In this document: piece after piece, positions 47,188-60,470 of the stretch
Numbering within the stretch: the stretch's first letter is position 1
Layout of the letters: every line of letters begins with the position of its first letter
Origin: Agrostemma githago
Lineage: Eukaryota; Streptophyta; Magnoliopsida; Caryophyllales; Caryophyllaceae
Direction of reading: 5' to 3'
Assembly: GCA_958450325.1 (NCBI GenBank)
Contig: OY288243.1
Span: 40,961,378-41,025,377 of the forward strand
DNA: 64,000 bases
Position numbers and translations under genes: made by a program
Notes under the pieces: generated by a model
Told to the model about the DNA's origin: nothing
Database searches by the model: none
What the model saw: the letters and a program-made list of their open reading frames with translations, nothing else

Positions 47188-47247
47188 CGTTATTTGGAGG
47201 ATCCCGAGGCGGACGAGTACATTGTCGATTCAGATCTCGAAGACTAA
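47188..47247 (+). other. Acidic micro-frame in Y3, acceptor lost
   Basis: Same peptide reading, except that the first codon is CGT and the AG before it is AC (TTTTATACG). The downstream GTAAC is kept. Confidence 0.5.
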
Positions 47248-48400
47248 CAAGGTAACACATGATGGCATGACTCGGTATTGCATGATATATATGTTGTAGT
47301 TGTTTGTAGTATCGTTTTAAATCGAATTCTTATACTAGTAAACGTGTTTGAACTATACTATGATAATATGTTTCGAAGCTTCTAAAATTATTATAAGGCC
47401 GAGACTAAAACGTATAAATAAGAATTAATTTCTTAATTTTCCTGATTTTTAATACTATGAATTATTAAATTGAAAGTTTTATTGTTTTTAGTAAAGTTAC
47501 AGCATGTTTTCGAATCTGTTACTACATTTGTACGATTTTTACTCCTGTTTACAAATCTTATTTTCAAAAAGTTTGAAACGAGACTACTGTTTTTTTAAAG
47601 TCTATTATAGGTCTGTTAAATTTCGTAAATTATTTCCAAGTAGTTTCGTTACAACAAATCATTTATGAAACTGTGACGGATTAGTTTGCGAATCTGTCAG
47701 TTGTTGTAAAACCTAATTTAAAACCTATGATAAACTTTGAATTTAATTTTGGTAATTTACGTACATTAACTTTAAAGAGTCTAGATAATGTTTTTAATTG
47801 GATTTGTTTTAAAATAAAATTTTAAACGTGTTTTATTAAAGAATTACTATCGGGTGTCGGATTCTGTCAGTTTACAAAAATACGAATAAAACCGCTCTTA
47901 AGTTAATAATTTTGATTTTCTTCCGAAACAAAAGTTGTAGTTAAGCTTTTAAAGTTTTCAACCTCACTGATCTTATATCGTTTAGATTTTTAATGATTTA
48001 ATTATGAATTTTATAGTAAGACAGTGCAAATCTGAAAAATCTGTAAATCTGTAATTTATTTCTTTTAATTACTTAAACTCCAACCTTTTGAGAAATAATT
48101 ATGATTTTTACTTTCTTTGACTTTTAATCATTAATTATACATTTATCTAATAAATATGATGTTTATGTCTCAAGGCCTAATATTAAATATTTTATATAAC
48201 TCATATGTTAAACGATTTCTAATTATAATAACACCTATTTTGGAAAGTTACTATTTGAAGAAAGTTTCTATCTTTGGAAAGTTACTATTTTGGGAATATT
48301 TAAGATATCTTCGGATGAAATATTTATTGGTTTGAATATGGAATAATGTTGGAAATGAGAATGTACAGTATATAAGTCTAGGATATGTTGGTTGTTATCA

Positions 48401-48405
48401 TCAGC
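48401..48405. repeat. Target duplication of Z, left
   Basis: TCAGC, repeated at 60185-60189. The uninterrupted Y LTR reads TCATCAGCTATATGG across this site. Confidence 0.95.
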
Positions 48406-51400
48406 TGTAACACCCCGTATTTTTCGAACAATGTTAAAATTTTAAACATTTATTTAAACCAAGTTTAACACTTGAAAAATTATTTTCGTGAATAAAAATA
48501 TTTTCTTTCGTCAACTTAAAAATTATTTCTTTATAAAAACATATGAATTTATTTATCAAATTATTAACATCTTAACTTTCGTTAAGTCGAGTTTAAAATA
48601 CGATAAACCATTTTTATGAATAGTAACATGTCGTCCCGACAATTTAAAATAATTTTCCGTCTAGCAATAAATAAGAATGATTTATCAAATTGTTAAAATA
48701 ATATTTCGAGACCCGGTTACGCGAAGACGTAAATGAACGACGGAACAACGCCCGTAAATGTGACATGTAGTCTACTTAGGCTAGTTTTCAACAAGTAATG
48801 ATTACTTTTAAATTATTGTCCTTATTACTATTCATCGTCTGTTTTGCACATCGTAACACCAATTCCGTTTCAAAAGTAAATATTACGGATTCCGTTATTT
48901 TATTCCGTAAATTTCATATTTCAATTTTTGAGAAAAAAACGAGCTTATCTTAACCCGTGTTAAAATTCAATTGTCGATATTTTCAAAACGTTTTTAGTTT
49001 TCTAGTTATAAAACAATCGAGGTTATTAAAATATAAATTCTCGGTAGCAAATTTACGTAAAATGGAACGAATTTTGAGAGACGGAAACAGACCCACTCTA
49101 GCCCTATCTCACGTCAATAATGACACTTCCCATCCTTGAAAATCTTCTTTGCCTACTTAATGCCAACATCTTCTTAAAAAAAAAAAGAGGAAACAAAATA
49201 CTACTCTTTGCTTTCTCTTTAATACAACACCATCACCACAACAAAAAAAATTATAGTACGTAGTTTTTTTTTTCCTTTCAACCCTTAGTCATTTCTTTTG
49301 TTCTTCATATTCCATATTTATTTTTCTTTCTTTTCTCTCTAGTAAACTTCAACACTAAAATTTTTATAATCACTTTTAAATAATTATGTTGCTTTAGTCT
49401 TAAAACCGTCTCATTTCTCTTATTGTTTTGTGTTGGGCCGAAACATCCATAGAAGGAGGAGAAGACCTTCCGAACATCGACGATATTATCGATCCCGACA
49501 ATCTTTAGTTCTTAATATCGTTATTAAATAGTAGCTAATAAGGTAACCAAGCTTTTCTTCTAACATCATTTTTATATATAAGTATATTTATGTTACTAAT
49601 ATAGTAATATGCTTAGTTTAATATTTAGGCTTATTTTATGACTAACATTACTAAGTAATATATATAAAAATGTTATATGATTAATTTTAATGCTTTTTAT
49701 TTTGGTTATAAGACTTATAGTAAATTTGATTTAGAGGACGTAGAGTTACTATGGGACCGAAATGTACTTGTAGCGGACTTCGATTTAATCTTCGTTATGT
49801 AGTTTCGTTTATGACTAAAATAATGCCTTGACGAAAGTTCCACTATTAAATTTCTCATCACTTTAATTTTTGTTATATAAAAGAAAATAGATAAAAATGG
49901 TTAAAAGAACCTATAAAGAATAAAATCAATTTTTGTTGTTTTTGGTATCTCTTCATTTTTTTATTATTTATGTATTGTTTATTAATTGCATTATATTCCA
50001 CTTTACTTTTGTTTTACATTTCTTGCTAATTAATTACTTTGTGTATTATGGTTTTTGTTCATATTTTTATTTTGGTATTATTTGTACTTATTTATATTTT
50101 GTAACAATGTGTAAGTGGGTAACATACAAAAACATTTTGTTTTAATCACATTTTATTTCATTTTATGAAGATGGAAACTTTAAAGGTTACATCGGATATA
50201 CTAAATGAATTTATTTTACTTTGAAAATTTTACCCGACATTCATAAGTATTACAAGTAGTACCACGTCAAATTTCATAATTTTTAGATAAGTAGAAATTT
50301 AATTATGAAATTTTCATTATTTAGGTTTTAAGGAATTACGTAAATTATTTTATCACTTTAAAAATTTGGAAATAAATATGGTAATTCTAATTACAATTCA
50401 AAGTTATGTCCTGCAAATTTTCATAATTTTTCATCGATTTTTAGATCACCAAACGTAATTTACAAATATATTACTTAAAACCAAGTTTTGATAAAAATCT
50501 TGTTTACTAGTTTAAAACTTTAAAAAAAAATATATATAAAATTATTAAAATATGACTTGTTAAATAAATTTTCAGAAACTATAAAATTTTTACAAAAGTA
50601 TTTTATTTAACTTTAATTTTTAAATAAACTAAAGAATTGTAAAATCATTAACAAGGAATACGTTTTAATGTATAGAATCGTCAAGATTTCCAAAATCAAT
50701 TACGTATGACTTAATATATATTTTTCCGAAACCTTAAGTCACAAATAGTATTTTATTATACCTTAGTCTATTTTAATAAAACCTTATTTAAAGAAATTTC
50801 GATTTAGAAATAAGTTTAAAATAAAGAAAACTTGTTTAAAGGTTATTTTTAGAAATTGACAAATGATAGGATGACACATGTCATGTGACCCTATTAAATT
50901 TTAAATCTATAATTTCTAAATTTAAATTTATAAACAAATACAAAATATATATAAGGATTTAACAAAGTAAATAAACATTTATATCCAAAATAATGTATTT
51001 AGAAATAATATACCTTCTCAAATAAATGTTGCATGATATTTGGAATAAAATGTTTCAAGTGACCATTGAGGATTAAAGTATAACACTATCACCTCGAAAG
51101 TAAGAATGTGGTAATTTGACTGTTTCAAATGAGTCCGACCAATTATTAAAGGTCACCAAATAAAATATTACTTGATCACGGGTGACTTTTATATAAAGTT
51201 TACGATACGAGTCTGGGGTCCGGATAGCTTGTGTTGGATACGTCATTGAGATGTCATCGACTGCACTTGTAATGAAAAGCAGACTCGGAGGCTGCGGTCA
51301 AAGAGTCGACCTAGTGTTTAAGGTAGTCGTCCTATGGCAGTGAGAGCTGCGGTTCAAGAGTCTGCGTAGGGTATGTGCGCATATATAGACAAGTACTTGA

Positions 51401-52161
51401 TCAGTATTACTACCTAGGTAGCGGGGGCAGAACAGGATTCTGAAAACTGCGGGTACCCTCTTGTTGATGCAGAGAATGTAATCATCAGCTTTCATTCCAC
51501 CCAGAGCCCCGTTTGAATAAACATATAATATAATTGAAGTCCGACCCAATTGAGTCTTATGGGTAAGATGTAAACCTCATAAGATCGGTTCGGTCTACGA
51601 GTTGGTAACACGGTTACTCTTATTGGTGAGATGCAAGTCAATAGGGTGTAGCGGTGGTACTAGGAGCCACGACTCGTGTATTAATCTGTTTATGTGAAAA
51701 CAAATCTTTTAAAAATCAAATGGCTGCCAACGTTCCATCTTTAAAAACTTTACCGTTTTTCATCACCTCACATGCTTGTTAACTGAATTAAGAGAAACTA
51801 TTTGTTAAGTGATATCCTTTAATATTTCTGTAAGCATGATATTTGTTAGTCACATGATTGTCTTATGTGTATAAAGTGATGTTAGAAGAACGGTTTGGTT
51901 GCTGTCCCGCTCAGCGTCCACTGTTTTATTTTTTTTGCAGGTAATAGACGATGGGGGGAAATAAAAATAAGTAGTGTAAAACGACAATTTATATTTCTGT
52001 ACTAGTAATTCTAGACTATGTAATATTTATAGTCGCATTTTGTAATGGATCCGTAGCGATCCGGATTTCTAAAACATACTCTGATATTGTATAATTAAAT
52101 GACTTAGATAATCTTCCGCATTATCTATTAAATTAAGTCATCGAAAATCCGGGTTGTTACA
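48406..52161 (+). repeat. 5' LTR of Z
   Basis: 3756 bp, TGTAACACCCCGTATTTTTC...GGGTTGTTACA. Nearly identical to 56411-60184, apart from a few substitutions and an 18-bp difference near 51955. It contains a micro-frame at 49452-49508 and a TTTTTTTGCAG|GTAATAG site near 51940. The open frames at 48957-49139, 49933-50145 and 51298-51549 recur in the other LTR and show no domain. Confidence 0.95.
49452..49508 (+). other. Acidic micro-frame in Z 5' LTR (weaker match)
   Basis: Codons read EGGEDLPNIDDIIDPDNL then TAG. It is preceded by CATAG with the AG in the same codon phase as in W, X and Y, and followed 34 nt later by AAG|GTAACC (donor at 49543). Shared features are the acidic run and DIIDPD against YIIDSD. 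Confidence 0.4.
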
Positions 52162-55100
52162 ATTGGTATCAGAGCGACCTTGTGACCGTAAATGAGGATT
52201 AAACTTCATTTACCTAACGAGGAGCGCGCCTGGGTAGACTTACTAAAATACTAATACAATATTAGATCACTAAAATGAGAGATTCACTTAGAAAAAAATT
52301 AGGATTCTATCAAATAATTTATCAGGGTAGAATTATCATTAAGGGGAAATACGATATCTACATGTATAATTGTTGGCATGCTATCCATATAATTGTTTGT
52401 AAATTGATTGCCTAATCTTTAGCTTATTGACTAGATTAAATTAATTTTTGATCAATACGATAACCAAGAAGAAAGATCTTGACACTTAGAGCCATCAACT
52501 GACCAGAGTTGGACTTTAGCATTTTCGCACTCCAACAAAGACATCTTCCAAATCAACCATACCTTCGAATTTTGTTCATCCTATTATTACTTTCCTCATT
52601 TTTCAAAACCAGTTAATCTGAATTTCACCTTCAGCTTTAACCTTCAACCTTTCAGTTATGTTTTACTTGAATCAACATTGAACACCCAACCATCACATAT
52701 AGCTTTCATTTAAACTTCAATTTTAGATGAGAATCTTTTTTTTTCCTTTCAGTAATCTTTATACCTTCCTAATTGAATTGTTCATCAAACTAACCAGAAT
52801 CTATGTCTGAAACTCTTTCAAGATTAGCAGACAAAAGTTTTTCCAATCTCAAACGTTTATGCTATCAATGAGCAACTTCTACTTATTCCTATCGTCATTT
52901 GAAACCCAAACCCTTTCAGTCTCTTTAGCTCATTCTTCTTTATCTGTGAAACTATTCACTAATCCAACTTCTTTCCTGAGTCAAACTAGTAATCCTTTTG
53001 CTTATCTTCCCTTTGTATATTCTTGTTAAAGTTGACTTTTTTTTGAAAAAATATTGTTAAAGTTGACTTTAATTAACTTGAAACTTGTTTATTTCAAACT
53101 GTTTGATCTTTTCTAAACCTTTATCTCATACCTTGAGGCCACCAAATGAGTTGCGTTATTCCTAAACGTTATGCATATCATTCATATCTACCCTTAGCTT
53201 ATATCATCCTTGATTTCATGATTGCTTTAGCCTTTGCTATAAGAAAATAAAATAAACTTTGATACTCTCCTAATTTTAACCCTTTATTTAATCGGAGTAT
53301 TGAAAAAGTTATTCATCTCAATTCTTATATAATTACATCTTTACTGAACCATGGTTACAACATCAGAGTGTGTAGTGGCGCATGATGAACCCTTAACCTA
53401 CACACCATCGACATACTCGTGTCCCTATAGCACAATAGTATAATGGGTCAAATGTACTCTTCCCTATCTTTTTAACCAACCATGATGGATCACTAACCTT
53501 TACCCTTTGGTTAACTCTTACAAATGATTGGATTTAGTACTCTGTTGATATTAAGTGTAAATATAATTGGTTGATAAGAGCTCATAAATATTAGGGAATC
53601 GAACGATGTGATTAAGTATTATGACTTAAATTAATAGCTTTGAGGATGGATGATAAAGGATCACTGAAAAATTTGGGAGTTTTAACTTGTAACTGAGGAA
53701 ATCAAAGAAATCAAAATTAAGGGAGATCAGACCTATATACTAGGTAATTTGAAGAGAACCTAGGTCAAACATATGATTCGTGAAATTTGAGACTCATTCA
53801 CTAGGATTATGAAATTTTAATGAACCTAAAAGTGTGTAGATGTAATGATCACTGAGGTTTGATTTATATGGAATTAGATTGAGAACGAATATGAATGAGA
53901 AGAACACCATTTGAGGAATCGTGTGATGATATTTGAGAGATCAAGCTTACGTAGATTTTAATGATATAAAACGCAACCCATGAATCTTTAACAATGGAAA
54001 ATAGAGAAGCAGCTTGAAGCGACAGTAGAGTGATGAACTCTTGGTATAGTATCATCTATATACTTTGAGGATATAAGTTAGTATTGAGTATTGTTGATAT
54101 GTATCATGGATCGTTCTAATTTAGGAACCTTTGATTATATAATGATTCATTTTCTTTTAAAGATATTATGAAGTATTATTGTCATGAATTGAGGTCTGAA
54201 TTGCTAATAGATTTATACACAACATTGAAGAAGTATGAAAACCCCTAACCTTATGGAATATATATAGATTTTTTTACGACCAACTTATCTCGAGTAACCT
54301 TATCAAATTGGTTCATGATTGATGTGTTATGTTCTCTCTCATACTAAATCATTTCATACTATCTCCAATTTTTGTGATTAGACATCATTCCCCTTCACTC
54401 CTTAAACCAAGACATTCCTTGATCATCAATGCTCTTCTTATGATACTTTGTTCTTATCTTATTGATCGCTTGAAGTCATGCTGTCATTTCTTTGCCCGAC
54501 TTCGTATCATAAATGAACCTAAGTCAACCTCAAACCCTTACCATTGGTATTGAATTCTAGTTACTTTCAATCAACCTATTGATCTATTATATATTCTTCG
54601 AAGTAACTTATCTCAACTTTATTCTCCTATTTGAGATATTACAACCCTGTATCTTTGATTCTCACTTCACATATGCTCTCCATAACCCAAACCTTGATTA
54701 AATTTCTTTTTGACAAAATTCAACTTCATCTTCTGCCGTCATCAAGGAGAAGTCTTATGATAGAGTGATCTGTAGTGTCATTCTATTAATAATTTTTCAT
54801 AAACATTCATTATTAATACCACTTCTAATTTGTATGTCGTTCACTTTGCTTCCTAAACTCGGTACTTTAGCTAACCTTACCTTCATACAAGCCCTTAAAG
54901 TAAATTCCTGGTTAACCAGACTTACCTACACAGAGTAAACATTAACCAGACTTCCCTACACAGACCATGGTATAATTCCTGGTTAGAACCTTTATCTTTA
55001 TATTACGATATGATCCTAACACGAGTAGATGTCGCACCAAGAACGCAAGAAACAAGGGAACAACTCCACAAGACCTGACAGAAGGACAAACTGCAACAAG

Positions 55101-56410
55101 ATGAACCTGTTCAAGTTATTGTCAAAGGATGTCACCAAGAAACTCGTATACAGAATCATAATCATGGACTATATACTAGTAGGATTTCAACCGGAATCGT
55201 TGTATGAATCTTGGCCGAGAACTCTACTAACCTAGTATTTGTTTTTACTTACCTGACCTTTGGTCGACTTTAAAACACTTATAGAATGAGAACCATAAGT
55301 TATGTTTTTAGATGTGTCTTACATATTAATCTTTCATAACATTAACTTATCGCGAGACTTAGACCAGAGAGAGAATACCCTGGAGGTCGAGTAAATGTTC
55401 AAGAGATCAATATCTTCTATTTATGGAGCTAGTATTTGATAATATTAAGGAGAATGATCATTGATTGAACTTATTTGAGGATTATCATTGTAAACATCGA
55501 AATGCATTTTGAGGAATTCTATGTTCAACATACTTTGTCGGATCTCTAGAATCTGATTTGATTGATTGATTTACATACAATATATTTTTGGGAATCCCTA
55601 GAAATACCATATCTATTTTGGAGAACCACTTTTGTGTGAATAATGGTTGATAATATTACAAACCTTAAGTGTCATACTTGTAAATCAAAAGGACACTTGT
55701 GAACCAAGAAATTTTTGATCTGAAGAAGTTAAGATTTAACCATTGTTTAATTTGAGGAATAAAACAACAGAGTGATAATTTTGAATTTAAGAACTCTAAA
55801 AATCCAACATGAGAATTCAGGATTAACCTTGTCGTGACCGACGAAAGCACTTTGAGGATTAACCTTAAGAAATCAACCTTGTTCATGGGAAATACTAATG
55901 TTGTCATAAACATCGAACTTTTGTATAATCTATGTTTTGAAACATACGAGGGAAGTGTCCTTCTAGACCCAAAAGTACCCTAGCCTACGAACACCTAGAG
56001 CTTGTGTGAAAATTAGGACAACCTTATTGCTTAATAAATTTATACACTAAGAGAAACTAACGTTATCCACGAGACAACATCTTTCGATTTTAAGGAAAAT
56101 AGACATCACAACATTTTGGAGATAGAACAAACCATAAACCAAATCTTGAGAATGAGTCGAGATTAAATTGTGTCATTATATGGGAATTCAGAATCTACCT
56201 TTGATCAATAATACCTACTATATTAATTTGGGATGTACACCCTTTGTAAAACATTTGCGGAGAGTCAAATATGCAAGCAAGCCATTTAGGAGCCAAGGCT
56301 TCCGTGCGAGAGAAATTCTAACATTTTTTTTTCGTAGTGTCTTAAACCACGTTTGTTGCCTAAGTTATGCCGGAAATTTCGAGGACGAAATTGTTTTAAG
56401 GAGGGTGGAC
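52162..56410 (+). mobile_element. Internal region of Z, noncoding
   Basis: 4.25 kb of AT-rich sequence. The longest open frames (53864-54055 and 55665-55913 on the minus strand, 54329-54553 and 55029-55235 on the plus strand) show no recognisable domain and are short. A frame from 56168 runs across the LTR border and is therefore fortuitous. TTTCGAGGACGAAATTG at about 56378 matches the pre-purine-tract motif of Y and X. Confidence 0.8.
52164..52175 (+). promoter_or_regulatory. Primer binding site of Z
   Basis: TGGTATCAGAGC two bases after the LTR end. Confidence 0.93.
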
Positions 56411-59400
56411 TGTAACACCCCGTATTTTTCGAACAATGTTAAAATTTTAAACATTTATTTAAACCAAGTTTAACACTTGAAAAATTATTTTCGTGAATAA
56501 AAATATTTTCTTTCGTCAACTTAAAAATTATTTCTTTATAAAAACATATGAATTTATTTATCGAATTATTAACATCTTAACTTTCGTTAAGTCGAGTTTA
56601 AAATACGATAAACCATTTTTATGAATAGTAACATGTCGTCCCGACAATTTAAAATAATTTTCCGTCTAGCAATAAATAAGAATGATTTATCAAATTGTTA
56701 AAATAATATTTCGAGACCCGGTTACGCGAAGACGTAAATGAACGACGGAACAACGCCCGTAAATGTGACATGTAGTCTACTTAGGCTAGTTTTCAACAAG
56801 TAATGATTACTTTTAAATTATTGTCCTTATTACTATTCATCGTCTGTTTTGCACATCGTAACACCAATTCCGTTTCAAAAGTAAATATTACGGATTCCGT
56901 TATTTTATTCCGTAAATTTCATATTTCAATTTTTGAGAAAAAAACGAGCTTATCTTAACCCGTGTTAAAATTCAATTGTCGATATTTTCAAAACGTTTTT
57001 AGTTTTCTAGTTATAAAACAATCGAGGTTATTAAAATATAAATTCTCGGTAGCAAATTTACGTAAAATGGAACGAATTTTGAGAGACGGAAACAGACCCA
57101 CTCTAGCCCTATCTCACGTCAATAATGACACTTCCCATCCTTGAAAATCTTCTTTGCCTACTTAATGCCAACATCTTCTTAAAAAAAAAAGAGGAAACAA
57201 AATACTACTCTTTGCTTTCTCTTTAATACAACACCATCACCACAACAAAAAAAATTATAGTACGTAGTTTTTTTTTTCCTTTCAACCCTTAGTCATTTCT
57301 TTTGTTCTTCATATTCCATATTTATTTTTCTTTCTTTTCTCTCTAGTAAACTTCAACACTAAAATTTTTATAATCACTTTTAAATAATTATGTTGCTTTA
57401 GTCTTAAAACCGTCTCATTTCTCTTATTGTTTTGTGTTGGGCCGAAACATCCATAGAAGGAGGAGAAGACCTTCCGAACATCGACGATATTATCGATCCC
57501 GACAATCTTTAGTTCTTAATATCGTTATTAAATAGTAGCTAATAAGGTAACCAAGCTTTTCTTCTAACATCCTTTTTATATATAAGTATATTTATGTTAC
57601 TAATATAGTAATATGCTTAGTTTAATATTTAGGCTTATTTTATGACTAACATTACTAAGTAATATATATAAAAATGTTATATGATTAATTTTAATGCTTT
57701 TTATTTTGGTTATAAGACTTATAGTAAATTTGATTTAGAGGACGTAGAGTTACTATGGGACCGAAATGTACTTGTAGCGGACTTCGATTTAATCTTCGTT
57801 ATGTAGTTTCGTTTATGACTAAAATAATGCCTTGACGAAAGTTCCACTATTAAATTTCTCATCACTTTAATTTTTGTTATATAAAAGAAAATAGATAAAA
57901 ATGGTTAAAAGAACCTATAAAGAATAAAATCAATTTTTGTTGTTTTTGGTATCTCTTCATTTTTTTATTATTTATGTATTGTTTATTAATTGCATTATAT
58001 TCCACTTTACTTTTGTTTTACATTTCTTGCTAATTAATTACTTTGTGTATTATGGTTTTTGTTCATATTTTTATTTTGGTATTATTTGTACTTATTTATA
58101 TTTTGTAACAATGTGTAAGTGGGTAACATACAAAAACATTTTGTTTTAATCACATTTTATTTCACTTTATGAAGATGGAAACTTTAAAGGTTACATCGGA
58201 TATACTAAATGAATTTATTTTACTTTGAAAATTTTACCCGACATTCATAAGTATTACAAGTAGTACCACGTCAAATTTCATAATTTTTAGATAAGTAGAA
58301 ATTTAATTATGAAATTTTCATTATTTAGGTTTTAAGGAATTACGTAAATTATTTTATCACTTTAAAAATTTGGAAATAAATATGGTAATTCTAATTACAA
58401 TTCAAAGTTATGTCCTGCAAATTTTCATAATTTTTCATCGATTTTTAGATCACCAAACGTAATTTACAAATATATTACTTAAAACCGAGTTTTGATAAAA
58501 ATCTTGTTTACTAGTTTAAAGCTTTAAAAAAAATATATATATAAAATTATTAAAATATGACTTGTTAAATAAATTTTCAGAAACTATAAAATTTTTACAA
58601 AAGTATTTTATTTAACTTTAATTTTTAAATAAACTAAAGAATTGTAAAATCATTAACAAGGAATACGTTTTAATGTATAGAAACGTCAAGATTTCCAAAA
58701 TCAATTACGTATGACTTAATATATATTTTTCCGAAACCTTAAGTCACAAATAGTATTTTATTATACCTTAGTCTATTTTAATAAAACCTTATTTAAAGAA
58801 ATTTCGATTTAGAAATAAGTTTAAAATAAAGAAAACTTGTTTAAAGGTTATTTTTAGAAATTGACAAATGATAGGATGACACATGTCATGTGACCCTATT
58901 AAATTTTAAATCTATAATTTCTAAATTTAAATTTATAAACAAATACAAAATATATATAAGGATTTAACAAAGTAAATAAACATTTATATCCAAAATAATG
59001 TATTTAGAAATAATATACCTTCTCAAATAAATGTTGCATGATATTTGGAATAAAATGTTTCAAGTGACCATTGAGGATTAAAGTATAACACTATCACCTC
59101 GAAAGTAAGAATGTGGTAATTTGACTGTTTCAAATGAGTCCGACCAATTATTAAAGGTCACCAAATAAAATATTACTTGATCACGGGTGACTTTTATATA
59201 AAGTTTACGATACGAGTCTGGGGTCCGGATAGCTTGTGTTGGATACGTCATTGAGATGTCATCGACTGCACTTGTAATGAAAAGCAGACTCGGAGGCTGC
59301 GGTCAAAGAGTCGACCTAGTGTTTAAGGTAGTCGTCCTATGGCAGTGAGAGCTGCGGTTCAAGAGTCTGCGTAGGGTATGTGCGCATATATAGACAAGTA

Positions 59401-60184
59401 CTTGATCAGTATTACTACCTAGGTAGCGGGGGCAGAACAGGATTCTGAAAACTGCGGGTACCCTCTTGTTGATGCAGAGAATGTAATCATCAGCTTTCAT
59501 TCCACCCAGAGCCCCGTTTGAATAAACATATAATATAATTGAAGTCCGACCCAATTGAGTCTTATGGGTAAGATGTAAACCTCATAAGATCGGTTCGGTC
59601 TACGAGTTGGTAACACGGTTACTCTTATTGGTGAGATGCAAGTCAATAGGGTGTAGCGGTGGTACTAGGAGCCACGACTCGTGTATTAATCTGTTTATGT
59701 GAAAACAAATCTTTTAAAAATCAAATGGCTGCCAACGTTCCATCTTTAAAAACTTTACCGTTTTTCATCACCTCACATGCTTGTTAACTGAATTAAGGGA
59801 AACTATTTGTTAAGTGATATCCTTTAATATTTCTGTAAGCATGATATTTGTTAGTCACATGATTGTCTTATGTGTATAAAGTGATGTTAGAAGAACGGTT
59901 TGGTTGCTGTCCCGCTCAGCGTCCACTGTTTTATTTTTTTTGCAGGTAATAGACGATGGGGGGGAAATCGAGGAAAGATTGTAATAAAAATAAGTAGTGT
60001 AAAACGACAATTTATATTTCTGTACTAGTAATTCTAGACTATGTAATATTTATAGTCGCATTTTGTAATGGATCCGTAGCGATCCGGATTTCTAAAACAT
60101 ACTCTGATATTGTATAATTAAATGACTTAGATAATCTTCCGCATTATCTATTAAATTAAGTCATCGAAAATCCGGGTTGTTACA
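56411..60184 (+). repeat. 3' LTR of Z
   Basis: 3774 bp, the same as the 5' LTR plus an 18-bp segment (TCGAGGAAAGATTGTAAT) near 59967 that the 5' LTR lacks. Followed by TCAGC. Confidence 0.95.
57456..57512 (+). other. Acidic micro-frame in Z 3' LTR (weaker match)
   Basis: Identical reading to 49452-49508. Confidence 0.4.
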
Positions 60185-60189
60185 TCAGC
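60185..60189. repeat. Target duplication of Z, right
   Basis: TCAGC, as at 48401-48405. Confidence 0.95.
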
Positions 60190-60465
60190 TATATGGTGAG
60201 TGTATTTGCGTCAGGGATACATTGATTGTCGAACTGGGTATCGTTTATGCTCAGGAGTCATGCGCATGTACTTAGGCTAGGACCTCGCTGAACGCAGTCC
60301 TATTATAGTATGAGTTGTCTGGTGAGAGGGCTTAGGAGTCGCTTCGTGGGCACTGAGTTACTTAATCAGTAAGGCTTAGGGGTCGCTTCGTGGGCACTAA
60401 GTTACACTTCGGTGTTGTTTTGACATATCTCTAGTAGTAAAAGCTGTATTTTCTAGGGGATTACA

Positions 60466-60470
60466 CACTC
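60466..60470. repeat. Target duplication of X, right
   Basis: CACTC, as at 27168-27172. After it the V internal sequence resumes. Confidence 0.9.

Larger units (their letters stand above)
48406..60184 (+). mobile_element. Element Z: large non-autonomous gypsy-type element
   Basis: 11.78-kb plus-strand element with perfect TCAGC duplication, 3.76-kb LTRs, primer site TGGTATCAGAGC at 52164-52175 and purine tract AAGGAGGGTGGAC before 56411. The 4.25-kb internal region contains no gag, protease, RT, RNase H or integrase. LTR ends, primer site and the TTTCGAGGACGAAAT motif before the purine tract resemble X and Y, which suggests mobilisation by a chromovirus of that group. Confidence 0.93.
46548..60443 (+). 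repeat. Y3: second Y-family LTR, inside X 3' LTR, split by Z
   Basis: Parts 46548-48405 and 60190-60443. It starts TGTAACACCCGC directly after TGCCT, as Y does in the other LTR. It ends within the Y LTR at AGTAGTAAAAG, after which X sequence resumes, so the last 0.45 kb of the Y LTR and anything beyond were deleted. At about nine sites it agrees with the Y 3' LTR against the Y 5' LTR. No gag-pol is present. Confidence 0.88.
27173..60465 (+). mobile_element. Element X: large non-autonomous gypsy-type element
   Basis: Plus-strand LTR element defined by LTRs at 27173 and 43672, primer site at 40597-40608, polypurine tract GTGGGGAGTAT before 43672 and target duplication CACTC. Nested insertions (Y, Z) account for most of its 33-kb span. 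Its internal 3.1 kb lacks gag, protease, RT and integrase. It belongs to the large retrotransposon derivative (LARD) type, related to Y by LTR ends and by coding remnants at both internal ends. Confidence 0.9.
43672..60465 (+). repeat. 3' LTR of X, interrupted by Y3 and Z and internally deleted
   Basis: 43672-46547 matches the first part of the 5' LTR closely. Then comes a Y-type LTR (46548 onward) at the same base where Y interrupts the 5' LTR. The extreme 3' end (60444-60465: CTGTAT, then TTTCTAGGGGATTACA) is X-type, because X has CACTGTAT where Y has CACTGTTT. The rest of the X LTR end, about 0.6 kb, is deleted. CACTC follows. Confidence 0.85.

Noticed and set aside
48957..51549. Small open frames at 48957, 49933 and 51298, each repeated 8 kb further right
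   Set aside because: The exact repetition is due to the two Z LTRs. No domain, and no sign of coding constraint to separate them from the LTR.
54000..56400. Hidden gag-pol in Z internal region
   Set aside because: I looked for FIDD/YVDD, DTGA, zinc-knuckle and HHCC patterns in the available readings and saw none.
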